Assembly (NCBI GenBank): GCA_024692235.1
Contig: JAILMW010000033.1
Coordinates: 62,001-126,000, forward strand
DNA from: Saccharofermentans sp.
Lineage (GTDB): Bacteria; Bacillota; Clostridia; Saccharofermentanales; Saccharofermentanaceae
Direction: 5' to 3'
DNA: 64,000 bases
Position numbers and translations under genes: made by a program. This document shows, piece by piece, positions 35,528-44,879 of this stretch; the first letter of the stretch is position 1, and the number at the start of each line of letters is the position of its first letter. The notes under the pieces are model-generated. The model did not search any database, had not been told where the DNA came from, and saw only the letters and a program-made list of their open reading frames with translations.

Positions 35528-36217
35528 ATGCATCTGGAGATACTTACAGAAGATAAATCTGGTGCGGTAGTCGTTCAAAGACTTGCGCAGAAGATATGCG
35601 ATAATGTAGGCGCCGAGGTACGGATCGCGGTAAGACCTCACAGAGGATGCGGCAGTATCCCTAAGGAACCCGATGCAAAGCCGCCGAAGTTCGCGAGCGC
35701 TCTTCTTGATCTTCTTCCTGCCAAGTGCAGAGCGTATAATGAAGTATATAAGGGAACTGATACCATCCTTGCAGTTGTCATGGATTCTGACGATCACGAT
35801 CCCGATGAATTGAGACAGATGCTGTATGCATGCTGTAAGAAGTATGCTCCTGACATAAGGTCGGTAATAGGTCTTTGTACTGAGGAGATAGAGGCATGGC
35901 TCTTAGGTGACAGGGATGCCATCGTAAGCGCTTATCCCGAGTGCAACGAAGATGCGTTGGACGATTACGATCAGGACAGCGTGTGCGGTACCTGGGAGGC
36001 TCTTTGCAGGGTAGTGTGCCCTGATACATACGAGGATCTTATAGATATCGGCTATCCCGCCATAGGCCACTACAAGGCGAGGTGGGCGGACGAGATCTCC
36101 GTGCATATGGATCCCGAGAGGAATATCTCGCCTTCCTTCATGAACTTCAAGATGGCTCTGCTGACGGCTCTTAAGAAGCCGGAACCTATCAAGGGACATA
36201 ACTACAGGTCATTCTGA
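35528..36217 (+). CDS. DUF4276-like TOPRIM-fold protein
   Basis: 229 residues. The N-terminus MHLEILTEDKSG provides the TOPRIM-type acidic residue after the first strand; the DSDDHD motif near residue 82 and EEIEAWLLGD near residue 119 complete the pattern seen in DUF4276 proteins. It is predicted to be a metal-dependent nuclease or related effector acting with the ATPase just upstream. Its stop shares a base with the hemW start (TGATG), so all three genes appear cotranscribed. The target is unknown. Confidence 0.65.
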   Translation: MHLEILTEDKSGAVVVQRLAQKICDNVGAEVRIAVRPHRGCGSIPKEPDAKPPKFASALLDLLPAKCRAYNEVYKGTDTILAVVMDSDDHDPDELRQMLYACCKKYAPDIRSVIGLCTEEIEAWLLGDRDAIVSAYPECNEDALDDYDQDSVCGTWEALCRVVCPDTYEDLIDIGYPAIGHYKARWADEISVHMDPERNISPSFMNFKMALLTALKKPEPIKGHNYRSF

Positions 36218-37335
36218 TGGGAAGACATTTCTACGTGCATATCCCTTTCTGCGAGGCTAAGTGTCCTTACTGCAGTTTCTATTCCGTTGCGGGAAGTAAG
36301 CTTCAGAAGGAGTATTTCGATGCGCTTATAAAAGAGATAAAGAACACGAAGGATGAAGCTTCGGATGACCCTTCTGAGAAGGATACTGTCTATTTCGGAG
36401 GGGGTACGCCTTCCGTTCCCGATGAAGCTTATATAGCTTCTGTTCTTGGAGAGATAATAACGGTATTTAATGTAAGTGATGCTGAGATAACGATAGAAGC
36501 CAATCCGCATTCTCTTACGGCAAAGAAAGCCATTGCATATAAGAAAGCAGGCTTTAACCGCATTTCGCTCGGTGTACAGTCCCTTCACGATACTACATTA
36601 AAGACTTTAGGAAGGCTCCACGACAGGAAGACCGCATTAGATGCGATAGAGATAATAAAGGGAGCGGGTTTTGATAATATCTCCGCAGATCTTATGACAG
36701 GTGTTCCGGGGCAGACCATAGAGGATGTCTTAGAAGATGCAAAGACACTTATAGACGCGGGTATAACACATATAAGTACATATTCCCTTTCCATAGAGGA
36801 AGGTACTCCTTTTGAGAAGAGATACGGTACATCACTTGAAGACCCCGATGTCGAGATATACGAAAGGCAGATGTATCACACCTTAAGAAAGATCCTGGAA
36901 GAGCATAGCTTTATCCCGTATGAGATAAGTAACAGCGCGAAGGAAGGCTTCAGGAGCCGTCATAACTCTTCTTACTGGAGAGGAGTGGAATACTACGGCT
37001 TCGGCGCGGGATCTCACGGCTACATAAAAGGGATAAGATACGGCCATGAAGATGATATAGAAAAGTATATAAAGGACCCGACACGAAAGATCGTGGAAGA
37101 GAAGCTTACCGAAGAAGATAAGATGGCTGAGTATGCCATGCTGATGTTAAGGACCATGGACGGAATAACCGAAGAGGGCTTTAAGGCAAGGTTCGGAAAG
37201 AGCATTCCGGACGATATAAGACGCAAGATGAGAAGCCTGATCGATAAGGGGTTATGCGAGGAGATAAAGGGCGGAATATGCCTGAGCCGCAAGGGCCTTG
37301 ATCTCGCAAATGAAGCCTTTATGGAGTTCTTATAG
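36217..37335 (+). CDS. hemW: Radical SAM protein HemW (coproporphyrinogen oxidase-like)
   Basis: 372 residues. The N-terminal radical-SAM cysteines are C12, C16 and C19 (HIPFCEAKCPYCSF), followed by FGGGTPS and the HemW C-terminal domain. HemW is a heme chaperone rather than the true oxygen-independent oxidase. No heme synthesis gene is nearby. Its place just before hrcA is standard in Bacillota, where lepA usually lies upstream; here the ATPase/TOPRIM pair occupies that place. Confidence 0.9.
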   Translation: MGRHFYVHIPFCEAKCPYCSFYSVAGSKLQKEYFDALIKEIKNTKDEASDDPSEKDTVYFGGGTPSVPDEAYIASVLGEIITVFNVSDAEITIEANPHSLTAKKAIAYKKAGFNRISLGVQSLHDTTLKTLGRLHDRKTALDAIEIIKGAGFDNISADLMTGVPGQTIEDVLEDAKTLIDAGITHISTYSLSIEEGTPFEKRYGTSLEDPDVEIYERQMYHTLRKILEEHSFIPYEISNSAKEGFRSRHNSSYWRGVEYYGFGAGSHGYIKGIRYGHEDDIEKYIKDPTRKIVEEKLTEEDKMAEYAMLMLRTMDGITEEGFKARFGKSIPDDIRRKMRSLIDKGLCEEIKGGICLSRKGLDLANEAFMEFL

Positions 37336-37376
37336 GAAGTGTCTGAGGCAAACTTGAGGTATAGGTCAAAACCAAA

Positions 37377-37405
37377 TTGACTTTCTTTGACGTTGATAGT
37401 ATATT
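37377..37405 (+). promoter_or_regulatory. Heat-shock operon promoter
   Basis: -35 TTGACT (37377-37382), 17-base spacer, -10 TATATT (37400-37405), immediately upstream of the CIRCE element. Confidence 0.8.
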
Positions 37406-37409
37406 GTAT

Positions 37410-37436
37410 TTGGCACTCGAAGTTGATGAGTGCTAA
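37410..37436 (+). promoter_or_regulatory. CIRCE element (HrcA operator)
   Basis: TTGGCACTC-N9-GAGTGCTAA. One base in the left arm departs from the consensus TTAGCACTC. It begins five bases after the -10, so HrcA bound here would repress hrcA-grpE-clpP-dnaK-dnaJ. Confidence 0.95.
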
Positions 37437-37461
37437 AACAATAGAAGGGAGCGAACGTCAG

Positions 37462-38520
37462 ATGGGTCTTGATGACAGGAAGAAGCAAGTACTTCAAGCA
37501 ATAGTCGATGACTATGTTTCCACTTACGAGCCGGTAGGTTCCAAGGCTCTTATCGAGCGTCATAACTTCTCCGTAAGTTCCGCTACCCTTCGTAACGAGA
37601 TGGCTGAACTTGAGAAGCTGGGCCTTATCGAGAAGCCCCATACATCCGCAGGACGTATTCCTTCGGATAAGGGTTACAGGGAGTATGTAGATTCCCTTAT
37701 GCATCCCGATATCCTCACGGCTTCGGAGCAGCAGGAGATATCGGACAGGATCACGGACAGCGTGCATGAAGTAACTGATCTTCTGAAGAATGCTACCAAT
37801 GCCCTTTCCGAGTCCACGGGATTTGTATCCCTGGCGATGACTCCCAGACTCACGGGATCTTTCCTTACTCAGCTTAAGATGCTTATGATCGAACCGGGTA
37901 AGGCACTTGTAGTAGTCGTACTTTCCGCAGGTGTCGTCAAGGATAAGGTAGTGCGCATACCTAACTTCCTTACAAACGAGCAGATCATGCAGATCAGCAG
38001 CGCAGTGGAGAAGAACCTTTACGGTAAGCCTTTAGATGAGATAACCCTTATCACTCTGGCATCTTCCGTTAAGGAATCCGAGATCCCCGAAGCTCTCATG
38101 AACCAGGTCATCTACGAAGCATATGTTGCTATCAAGCAGGCCGACAAGCTGGATGTATATCTTGAAGGTGAGCATAAGATGTTATCTCTTCCGGATTTCT
38201 CCGAGCTTGGAAGAGCAAGGGATCTTCTTGGGACCCTCTCTCACGACGGAATGGTGGCAGGATATGTAAATGAGATCGAGAAGTCTTCCGAAGTTGTAAG
38301 AAGCGGCGACGATACTTACATGATAAGGATAGGACAGGAGATCGCACTGGAAGGACTTGAGGACTGCAGCTTCATCACTACTACCTACAATATAGGAGAT
38401 ACATTGTCAGGTAATATCGGAGTCATAGGTCCCAAGAGGATGGATTACTCGAAGGTCATCTCGCAGGTCAATTTCGTAAGGAAGAAGTTGAACGACGAGA
38501 TCAAGAGACTTGGCGAATAA
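37462..38520 (+). CDS. hrcA: Heat-inducible transcription repressor HrcA
   Basis: Winged-helix repressor that binds CIRCE. The start chosen is ATG 37462 (GGGAG upstream), giving 352 residues; the frame remains open upstream through the CIRCE element, which cannot be coding. N-terminus with VGSKALIERHNFSVSSATLRNEMAEL (two parts: wing and recognition helix) and TSAGRIPSDKGYR. The rest is the GAF-like HrcA domain. Confidence 0.95.
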   Translation: MGLDDRKKQVLQAIVDDYVSTYEPVGSKALIERHNFSVSSATLRNEMAELEKLGLIEKPHTSAGRIPSDKGYREYVDSLMHPDILTASEQQEISDRITDSVHEVTDLLKNATNALSESTGFVSLAMTPRLTGSFLTQLKMLMIEPGKALVVVVLSAGVVKDKVVRIPNFLTNEQIMQISSAVEKNLYGKPLDEITLITLASSVKESEIPEALMNQVIYEAYVAIKQADKLDVYLEGEHKMLSLPDFSELGRARDLLGTLSHDGMVAGYVNEIEKSSEVVRSGDDTYMIRIGQEIALEGLEDCSFITTTYNIGDTLSGNIGVIGPKRMDYSKVISQVNFVRKKLNDEIKRLGE

Positions 38521-38554
38521 CGTAAGAACAATATAAGAAGGAGGACATTACAAG

Positions 38555-39148
38555 ATGTCAGATAACGAGGAACTTGAGTTCCCTAACTCCGAAGATACGG
38601 AAGATATCGAGGAGATCGTCTTCGGCGAAGAGACTATGGATCAGCCCGAAGCGAAGACGGAAGAAGAGGATGATAATAAGGAGCAGGAAGATAATGAAGC
38701 TCCTTCGGCAGACGATAAGTCCGCTGAACTCGAGAAGAGATATATGGCTCTCTTTGCAGAGTATGAGAACTTCAGAAAGAGAAGTGCAAAGGAGAAGGAA
38801 GACCTCTATGCAAGTGCCGTAGCTAACGTTACAAAGGATTGGCTCGGAGTACTTGATAATATCGACAGAGCTCTCGATGCAGGCAAGAATGCCGACGAGA
38901 ATTCCGTTGAGAAGGTAGTCCAGGGAATAGAGCTTATAGGCAAGCAGGCGACGGATGTTCTCTCCAAGCTCGGAGTAGAAGAGATAACCTGCGAGAGAGG
39001 CACAAAGTTCGATCCCAACCTTCACGAAGCTGTAATGCATGTTGACGACGAAGAACTCGGTGAGCAGGAAGTCGCAGCAGTATTCCAGAAGGGATATATC
39101 TACAAGGATCGCGTAGTAAGACATGCGGTCGTACAGGTAGCAAACTAA
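38555..39148 (+). CDS. grpE: Nucleotide exchange factor GrpE
   Basis: DnaK co-chaperone releasing ADP. It has 197 residues: an acidic disordered N-terminus (1-60), a long dimerisation helix ([20 protein letters not shown]) and the C-terminal beta domain with [24 protein letters not shown] precedes the ATG. It lies 34 bases after hrcA. Confidence 0.95.
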   Translation: MSDNEELEFPNSEDTEDIEEIVFGEETMDQPEAKTEEEDDNKEQEDNEAPSADDKSAELEKRYMALFAEYENFRKRSAKEKEDLYASAVANVTKDWLGVLDNIDRALDAGKNADENSVEKVVQGIELIGKQATDVLSKLGVEEITCERGTKFDPNLHEAVMHVDDEELGEQEVAAVFQKGYIYKDRVVRHAVVQVAN

Positions 39149-39180
39149 TACGAATATATAAGGATAAAGGAGAAAACAAC

Positions 39181-39783
39181 ATGGAAAGCATCATCAGATC
39201 AAGCTTAGTCCCTACGGTTATTGAATCAAGCAGCCGCGGCGAGCGCGCTTACGATATCTACTCAAGACTTTTGAAGGAGCGTATCGTAATCCTCTCCGAG
39301 GAAGTAAATCACGTAACGGCAAGCCTTATCACGGCACAGCTTCTCTTCCTTGAAGCAGAAGATCCCGATAAGGATATCCAGTTCTATATCAACAGCCCCG
39401 GAGGATCCGTTACTGACGGTCTTATGATCTACGACACGATGAAGCTCATAAAGCCCGATGTTCAGACTATCTGCATGGGTATGGCGGCATCTATGGGTTC
39501 CGTACTCCTCGCTGCAGGTACTAAGGGTAAGAGATGTATCCTTCCTAACGCAGAAGTAATGATCCACCAGCCTCTGGGCGGCGCACAGGGTCAGGCTACT
39601 GAGATCCTTATCGCAGCAGAGCACATCAAGGATACAAGGACAAGACTTAATACAATCCTTGCGGATGCATGTGGAAGACCTCTTGAGGATCTTATGAGAG
39701 ATACAGACAGAGATCATTGGATGACAGCTCAGGAAGCACTCGACTACGGTATCGTAGACAAGATCCTTGAGAGCAAGAAGTAA
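39181..39783 (+). CDS. clpP: ATP-dependent Clp protease proteolytic subunit
   Basis: Serine protease that forms the ClpP tetradecamer used with ClpX/ClpC. It has 200 residues. Catalytic triad: S104 in MAASMGS, H129 in HQPLGG, and the aspartate in RDTDRD; the oligomer and substrate motif NSPGGSV is present. It lies between grpE and dnaK, which is unusual; clpP normally stands alone or with clpX. Start ATG with AAAGGAG upstream. It shares the CIRCE-controlled transcript unless an unseen promoter exists. Confidence 0.95.
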   Translation: MESIIRSSLVPTVIESSSRGERAYDIYSRLLKERIVILSEEVNHVTASLITAQLLFLEAEDPDKDIQFYINSPGGSVTDGLMIYDTMKLIKPDVQTICMGMAASMGSVLLAAGTKGKRCILPNAEVMIHQPLGGAQGQATEILIAAEHIKDTRTRLNTILADACGRPLEDLMRDTDRDHWMTAQEALDYGIVDKILESKK

Positions 39784-39809
39784 GAAAAGAAATTTGGAGG
39801 AATAATAAT

Positions 39810-41714
39810 ATGGCAAAGGTAATCGGTATCGACTTAGGTACAACAAATTCATGTGTAGCAGTTATGGAGGGTTCCGAGACAGTCGTAATCCCCAATCCCG
39901 AAGGTAACAGAACAACTCCTTCAGTCGTTGCTTTCGCTAAGGACGGCGAGAGACTTATCGGTCAGGTAGCAAAGCGTCAGGCAGTTACTAATCCCGACAG
40001 AACTATCCAGTCAATCAAAAGAGAGATGGGTTCCGACTATAAGGTAGAGATCGACGACAAGAAGTTTACTCCTCAGGAGATCTCCGCAATGATCCTCACA
40101 AAGCTTAAGAGCGACGCTGAGGCTTATCTCGGACAGCCTGTATCCCAGGCAGTTATCACTGTTCCCGCATACTTCACGGACGCTCAGCGTCAGGCTACAA
40201 AAGATGCAGGTAAGATCGCAGGTCTTGAGGTCCTCCGTATCGTAAACGAGCCTACAGCAGCATCTCTTGCTTACGGTCTTGATAAGGAGAACGATCAGAA
40301 GATCCTTGTATTCGACTTGGGCGGCGGTACGTTCGATGTATCTATCCTTGATATCGCTGACGGTGTATTCGAGGTTCTTGCTACAGCAGGTAACAACAGA
40401 CTTGGCGGTGATGACTTCGATAACAAGATCGTTGACTACCTTGTAGATACATTCAAGTCTTCTGACGGAGTTGATCTTCGCGGTGACAGAATGGCTATGC
40501 AGAGACTTCGTGAGGCAGCTGAGAAGGCTAAGATCGAGCTTTCCGGTACGATGTCTTCCAACATCAACCTCGCTTATATCACAGCTGATGCAACAGGCCC
40601 CAAGCACATGGATATCACTCTTACAAGAGCTAAGTTCGATGAGCTTACGGCTGATCTTGTACAGAAGACAATGGATCCTGTTAAGAGAGCTATGAGCGAT
40701 GCATCCGTTACACCTTCCGATATCGACAAGATCCTCCTTGTCGGCGGTTCCACAAGGATCCCCGCAGTTCAGGAAGCTGTTAAGAATTACTTCGGTAAGG
40801 AGCCTTTCAAGGGCATCAACCCCGATGAGTGCGTTGCTATCGGTGCTGCTATCCAGGCTGCAGTTCTTACAGGTGACGTTAAGGGACTTCTTCTTCTCGA
40901 CGTTACACCTCTTTCCCTCGGTATCGAGACAATGGGTGGTGTATTCACAAAGATGATCGAGAGAAATACGACTATCCCTACAAAGAAGAGCATGGTATTC
41001 AGTACAGCTGCTGACGGACAGACACAGGTTGACGTACATGTCCTTCAGGGTGAGCGTGAGATGGCTGCTTACAACAAGAGCCTTGGTAACTTCATCCTCG
41101 ACGGTATCGCTCCTGCTCCCCGCGGTGTACCTCAGATCGAAGTTACATTCGATATCGATGCTAACGGTATCGTTAACGTATCCGCTAAGGATAAGGGAAC
41201 AGGCCGTGAGCAGAAGATCACTATCACAGCTTCTTCCAACATGAGCGACGAGGATATCGAGAAGGCTGTCAAGGAAGCTGAGCTTCACGCAGCTGAGGAT
41301 AAGGAGCGTAAGGAGAAGGTCGAGACAAAGAACCAGGCTGAGTCCACCGTATATCAGACAGAGAAGACTTTGACAGATATGGGCGACAAGCTCTCCGATG
41401 AGGATAAGGCTCCCGTTAACGAGGCTATCGCAAGACTTAAGGACGCTATCGCAAAGGACGATACAGCTGCAATGAAGACTGAGACAGAGGCTGTTACACA
41501 GGCTCTCTACAAGGTTTCCGAGAAGCTTTATGCTGCAGCAGGCGGTGCCGCTTCCGGCGCACCTAACCCCGAGGACTTCGCAGGCTACGGCGCAGCCGGT
41601 GCTGATGCAGGTGCTGCAGGCGGCAATCCTTTCACAGGCGGAGCTAATCCTTTCACGACAGACGACGGCAACAACGGTGACGACGGCTTCAAGAATGCAG
41701 GCGGAGACTTCTGA
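39810..41714 (+). CDS. dnaK: Chaperone DnaK (Hsp70)
   Basis: ATP-driven chaperone. It has 634 residues with [14 protein letters not shown] at the start, [11 protein letters not shown] near residue 172, [12 protein letters not shown] near residue 310, the substrate-binding domain from about 370, and a Gly/Asn/Ala-rich tail after residue 575. GGAGGAAT precedes the ATG. The stop overlaps the dnaJ start by one base. Confidence 0.98.
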   Translation: MAKVIGIDLGTTNSCVAVMEGSETVVIPNPEGNRTTPSVVAFAKDGERLIGQVAKRQAVTNPDRTIQSIKREMGSDYKVEIDDKKFTPQEISAMILTKLKSDAEAYLGQPVSQAVITVPAYFTDAQRQATKDAGKIAGLEVLRIVNEPTAASLAYGLDKENDQKILVFDLGGGTFDVSILDIADGVFEVLATAGNNRLGGDDFDNKIVDYLVDTFKSSDGVDLRGDRMAMQRLREAAEKAKIELSGTMSSNINLAYITADATGPKHMDITLTRAKFDELTADLVQKTMDPVKRAMSDASVTPSDIDKILLVGGSTRIPAVQEAVKNYFGKEPFKGINPDECVAIGAAIQAAVLTGDVKGLLLLDVTPLSLGIETMGGVFTKMIERNTTIPTKKSMVFSTAADGQTQVDVHVLQGEREMAAYNKSLGNFILDGIAPAPRGVPQIEVTFDIDANGIVNVSAKDKGTGREQKITITASSNMSDEDIEKAVKEAELHAAEDKERKEKVETKNQAESTVYQTEKTLTDMGDKLSDEDKAPVNEAIARLKDAIAKDDTAAMKTETEAVTQALYKVSEKLYAAAGGAASGAPNPEDFAGYGAAGADAGAAGGNPFTGGANPFTTDDGNNGDDGFKNAGGDF

Positions 41715-42859
41715 TGGCTGAATCAAAACGTGATTTTTACGAAGTATTGGGCGTAGGCCGCGGTGCTTCGGACGACGAGATCAAGAAAGCATATAGAAAG
41801 ATGGCAAAGAAGTATCATCCGGATCTTAATCCGGGTGATACCGTTGCTGAACAGAAGTTCAAGGAAGTAAACGAAGCTTATGCCGTCTTATCTGATGCAG
41901 ATAAGAAGAGAAAGTATGATCAGTTCGGTCATGCAGGCGTCGATCCCAACGGATTCGGCGGAGGTGGCGGCGGATTTGGCGGTGCCTACGACGTAGATCT
42001 CGGCGATATCTTCAATTCATTCTTCGGCGGCGGATTCGGCGGATCTACTCGCTCCAGAAGAACGGGTCCCATGAAGGGTGCAAACCTTAAGTACGGAATG
42101 ACGCTGGAGTTCATGGAAGCCGCATTCGGATGCGAGAAGGATATTACCGTTACCAAGGAAGAGCTCTGCTCAAGCTGTAAAGGATCCGGTGCACAGCCCG
42201 GAACAGTACCCGAGACATGTCCCACCTGTAAGGGTGCAGGAAGAGTCCAGCAGCAGACACAGACTCTCTTTGGTATGACCATGGTAACCAAGGACTGTCC
42301 TACATGCGGCGGCAGGGGAACCGTTATAAGAACACCCTGTACGGCTTGCGGCGGTAAGGGCAGAAGAGTCGGTAAGAAGCAGCTTCACGTCAAGGTTCCC
42401 GCAGGTGTCGATACAGGCGATATGCTTCCCATTAGAGGTGAGGGTGAGCCCGGAAGAAACGGCGGATCCTATGGTGATCTCTATGTAGAGTTCAAGGTAA
42501 AAAAGCACGATGTATTTACAAGAAACGGTAAGAATACATTCTGCGAAGTTCCGATAACTCTTGCTCAGGCTGCACTCGGTGCAAAGGTCAGTATCCCTAC
42601 CATCGACGGTCCCGTAGAGTATCAGATAAAAGAGGGAACCCAGAATGGCGATACAGCATCTTTCAAGGGTAAAGGTATCCCCGATAAGCAGTCTCCTTCC
42701 TACAGGGGAGATCATCAGGTCAAGTTCACCATTGAGATCCCCACAAGGCTCACGGAAGATCAGAAGTCAAAACTTCGTGCTTTTGATGAATCACTGTCCG
42801 ATAAGAATTATCAGAACAGGAATTCCTTCTTCAGTAAGCTCAAGGGTTTCTTCAGATAA
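41714..42859 (+). CDS. dnaJ: Chaperone DnaJ (Hsp40)
   Basis: DnaK co-chaperone. It has 381 residues: J domain with HPD (YHPDLNPG), a Gly/Phe-rich segment (residues 75-105), four zinc motifs ([32 protein letters not shown]) and the C-terminal peptide-binding domain. It is the last gene of the operon and is followed by a terminator. Confidence 0.98.
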   Translation: MAESKRDFYEVLGVGRGASDDEIKKAYRKMAKKYHPDLNPGDTVAEQKFKEVNEAYAVLSDADKKRKYDQFGHAGVDPNGFGGGGGGFGGAYDVDLGDIFNSFFGGGFGGSTRSRRTGPMKGANLKYGMTLEFMEAAFGCEKDITVTKEELCSSCKGSGAQPGTVPETCPTCKGAGRVQQQTQTLFGMTMVTKDCPTCGGRGTVIRTPCTACGGKGRRVGKKQLHVKVPAGVDTGDMLPIRGEGEPGRNGGSYGDLYVEFKVKKHDVFTRNGKNTFCEVPITLAQAALGAKVSIPTIDGPVEYQIKEGTQNGDTASFKGKGIPDKQSPSYRGDHQVKFTIEIPTRLTEDQKSKLRAFDESLSDKNYQNRNSFFSKLKGFFR

Positions 42860-42890
42860 ATCTTACACTGATATTACATAAATGTATCTT

Positions 42891-42922
42891 AGCGGAGTCG
42901 GTCAGTCGGCTCCGCTTTTTTA
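42891..42922 (+). terminator. Rho-independent terminator after dnaJ
   Basis: 10-bp stem AGCGGAGTCG / CGGCTCCGCT (one G-T pair), 6-base loop, then a run of Ts. Confidence 0.92.
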
Positions 42923-43040
42923 CCCCAATTTGTTGACAACTCTTACACATCTTTGTTGCAGATAAGATGAATCCTTAGGTTATCGTTGTATTGCGATCGA
43001 TGAACGGAAACTGTCGATCGAAAGAAAAGGAGAATCTATT

Positions 43041-43739
43041 ATGAAGAATAGAAAGATTATCAAGGCTATAGGAAGTACGGTGCTCACGGCATCCCTTTGT
43101 ATCACGGGTTGTTCCATAACGGCAGAAAAGGAAACTTCTAAGGCTACAGAGGAGGAGACTACAACAACTGAGACAACCGAGGATCCTTGCGAAGATTACG
43201 GCTGTTCCTGTCCTGTGGAAGACGAAGATGATGAGATGTATTACAGCAGTTCTTTCCAGAGCACGAATGGTGAGATCGAGGGTCAGATGGATTACATGAT
43301 CCCTTATCCCGCTGATGCTGACTGGGATTCGATGCCTGAAGATCCTGATGCGTGGAATCTTGCTGATATAAATTCCATTGAAGATGAAGATCTAAGAGCA
43401 ATAGCTCAGACATATCTTGATGACGGATATACTATCTCGGATCCTGCTCTTGAAGTTGAATACGGAGTTGCATTCGGTGACGGCGAGTATATATTCTGTA
43501 ACGGTTTCAGCGGATATAAAGACGACGGTAATACATACTGCTATTTCTATATATATAAGATGAATGAGGAGCTTTTTGATTACTACTTTGTTGAGTGGAA
43601 TTGCCTTGAAAACGAACCCTGTACTGATGACGGAACAGTTATCAGATATGGAGATGACGAGAATTATGTAGAGTTCAACAGAGATACGGGGATCGGCGTA
43701 TACTTCGGCTCATTTGATTCTTCACAAGGTGTAGGCTGA
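43041..43739 (+). CDS. Lipoprotein with an IEDEDLRA / VEFNRDTGIG domain
   Basis: 232 residues. Signal peptide with lipobox ITGC (C about 24), a Thr/Glu-rich spacer, then an acidic domain from about 65 to 230 with hallmarks SSFQSTNGEIEGQMDYM, SIEDEDLRAIAQTYLDDGY, YKMNEELFDY and YVEFNRDTGIG. The same domain recurs at 53.0 and 54.3 kb (remnants) and twice within the lipoprotein at 54.5 kb. I do not recognise the family. Probably anchored on the outer face of the membrane after Lgt modification. AAAGGAG precedes the ATG. Confidence 0.8.
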   Translation: MKNRKIIKAIGSTVLTASLCITGCSITAEKETSKATEEETTTTETTEDPCEDYGCSCPVEDEDDEMYYSSSFQSTNGEIEGQMDYMIPYPADADWDSMPEDPDAWNLADINSIEDEDLRAIAQTYLDDGYTISDPALEVEYGVAFGDGEYIFCNGFSGYKDDGNTYCYFYIYKMNEELFDYYFVEWNCLENEPCTDDGTVIRYGDDENYVEFNRDTGIGVYFGSFDSSQGVG

Positions 43740-43792
43740 TAAGCAGAGGATAGGGAAGATACAGATATTGGAGTATATAGAATGAAATGATC

Positions 43793-43830
43793 GCCCGATC
43801 GTGAGGATATCACGGTCGGGCCTTTTCTTC
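43793..43830 (+). terminator. Rho-independent terminator after the lipoprotein gene
   Basis: 11-bp stem GCCCGATCGTG / CACGGTCGGGC with one G-T pair, 7-base loop, CCTTTTCTT tail. Confidence 0.85.
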
Positions 43831-43838
43831 GTTTGTAA

Positions 43839-43847
43839 TGATATAAT
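43839..43847 (+). promoter_or_regulatory. Extended -10 promoter before the Nudix gene
   Basis: TGATATAAT (extended -10) about 25 bases before the start codon. No good -35. The same nine bases precede the genes at 46370 and 62857. Confidence 0.45.
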
Positions 43848-43872
43848 CGAATGAAATAAAAGGAGATATTAT

Positions 43873-44352
43873 ATGAGTCAGGATATGACTGTAAATGTTG
43901 ACGACGGCATTATCAATATCCGTGTAGGAGCAATAATCTTAAAGAACGGTAAGCTCCTTATGGCAGGTAATTCACGTGAATCATATCATTACACTGTCGG
44001 AGGAAGGATAAAGTTCGGCGAGACGGCAAAAGAAGCCGTGGAAAGAGAGGTCTTCGAAGAGACGGGAGTTCATATGAAAGCGGACAGATTGGGCTTTATC
44101 CATGAGAACTATTTCCGCGGAGATGCTCCGTCTAATATGGGGAAACTCATATATGAAATCGATTACTACTTCTATATGACGGTCCCTGAAGACTTTGATC
44201 CCGTATCAATGACCTTCATGGAAGGCGATAATGAAGAAAAGCTTACATGGGTGGACTTAGAGGGTGAAGCACCTTATTATCCTGAATTCTTCAGGACGGA
44301 ACTTAAGGTGCCTTCTGATGAAGTCAGATTCTTTACTACGGATGAGAGATAA
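43873..44352 (+). CDS. Nudix hydrolase
   Basis: 159 residues. A canonical Nudix box G-X5-E-X7-REVFEETGV occupies residues 44-66, so it should cleave a nucleoside-diphosphate-linked substrate with Mg2+. The sequence around it (HYTVGGRIKFGETA, MTFMEGDNEEKLTWV) does not define the substrate. AAAGGAG precedes the ATG. It is followed one base later by a GNAT acetyltransferase, and probably cotranscribed with it. Confidence 0.88.
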   Translation: MSQDMTVNVDDGIINIRVGAIILKNGKLLMAGNSRESYHYTVGGRIKFGETAKEAVEREVFEETGVHMKADRLGFIHENYFRGDAPSNMGKLIYEIDYYFYMTVPEDFDPVSMTFMEGDNEEKLTWVDLEGEAPYYPEFFRTELKVPSDEVRFFTTDER

Positions 44353-44353
44353 T

Positions 44354-44863
44354 ATGTATACAATACGAGATGCAAGAGAAGAAGATGCCAAGGCGCTTAT
44401 TGATATCTATTCCTACTATGTGCTTAATACAGCAGTATCTTTTGAGTATGAAGTCCCTTCGGAAGAGGAATTCAAACAGAGGATAAGGAACATTAAAAGT
44501 AAGTTTCCGTATCTTGTTGCAACAGACGGTGACGTTATCGTCGGATATGCTTATGCGAGCTCCTACAGCACACGAGAGGCATATTCTATTACCGCCGCAA
44601 GCTCCATATATGTCGATAAGGATCTGAGAAGGCAGGGTATAGGGTCGCTTCTTTATCGCGAGCTTGAAGCAAGACTTAAGGCTCAGGGGATAGTCAATCT
44701 TCTGGCAGGCAGTGCGTGGCGCGACGAAGAGGACGAATACCTCTCGCACGACAGTCACGATTTTCATGTTAATATGGGATATACGAAGGTCGCGCATATG
44801 AGAGAGATCGGTATAAAGTTCGATCGCAGGTACGACCTTCTCTGGCTACAAAAGAAACTTTGA
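44354..44863 (+). CDS. GNAT N-acetyltransferase, phosphinothricin-acetyltransferase-like
   Basis: Acetyl-CoA-dependent transferase of 169 residues, started at ATG 44354 so that it begins with YTIRDAREEDAKAL, the usual GNAT N-terminus. The acetyl-CoA loop is RRQGIGSLLY, preceded by SSIYVDKDL. The pattern SFEYEVPS and the C-terminal MGYTKVAHMREIG resemble the phosphinothricin/methionine-derivative acetyltransferase group. Whether it confers any resistance cannot be told. Confidence 0.82.
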   Translation: MYTIRDAREEDAKALIDIYSYYVLNTAVSFEYEVPSEEEFKQRIRNIKSKFPYLVATDGDVIVGYAYASSYSTREAYSITAASSIYVDKDLRRQGIGSLLYRELEARLKAQGIVNLLAGSAWRDEEDEYLSHDSHDFHVNMGYTKVAHMREIGIKFDRRYDLLWLQKKL

Positions 44864-44879
44864 TAAGGGCGGATATTAC

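Noticed and set aside
37387..37461. Upstream extension of hrcA
   Set aside because: It would translate the CIRCE operator and start upstream of the predicted transcription start.
40011..41726. 571-codon open frame on the minus strand across dnaK
   Set aside because: It mirrors dnaK codon usage (Ser/Leu/Cys-rich, no domain) and dnaK is certain; there is no ribosome-binding site.
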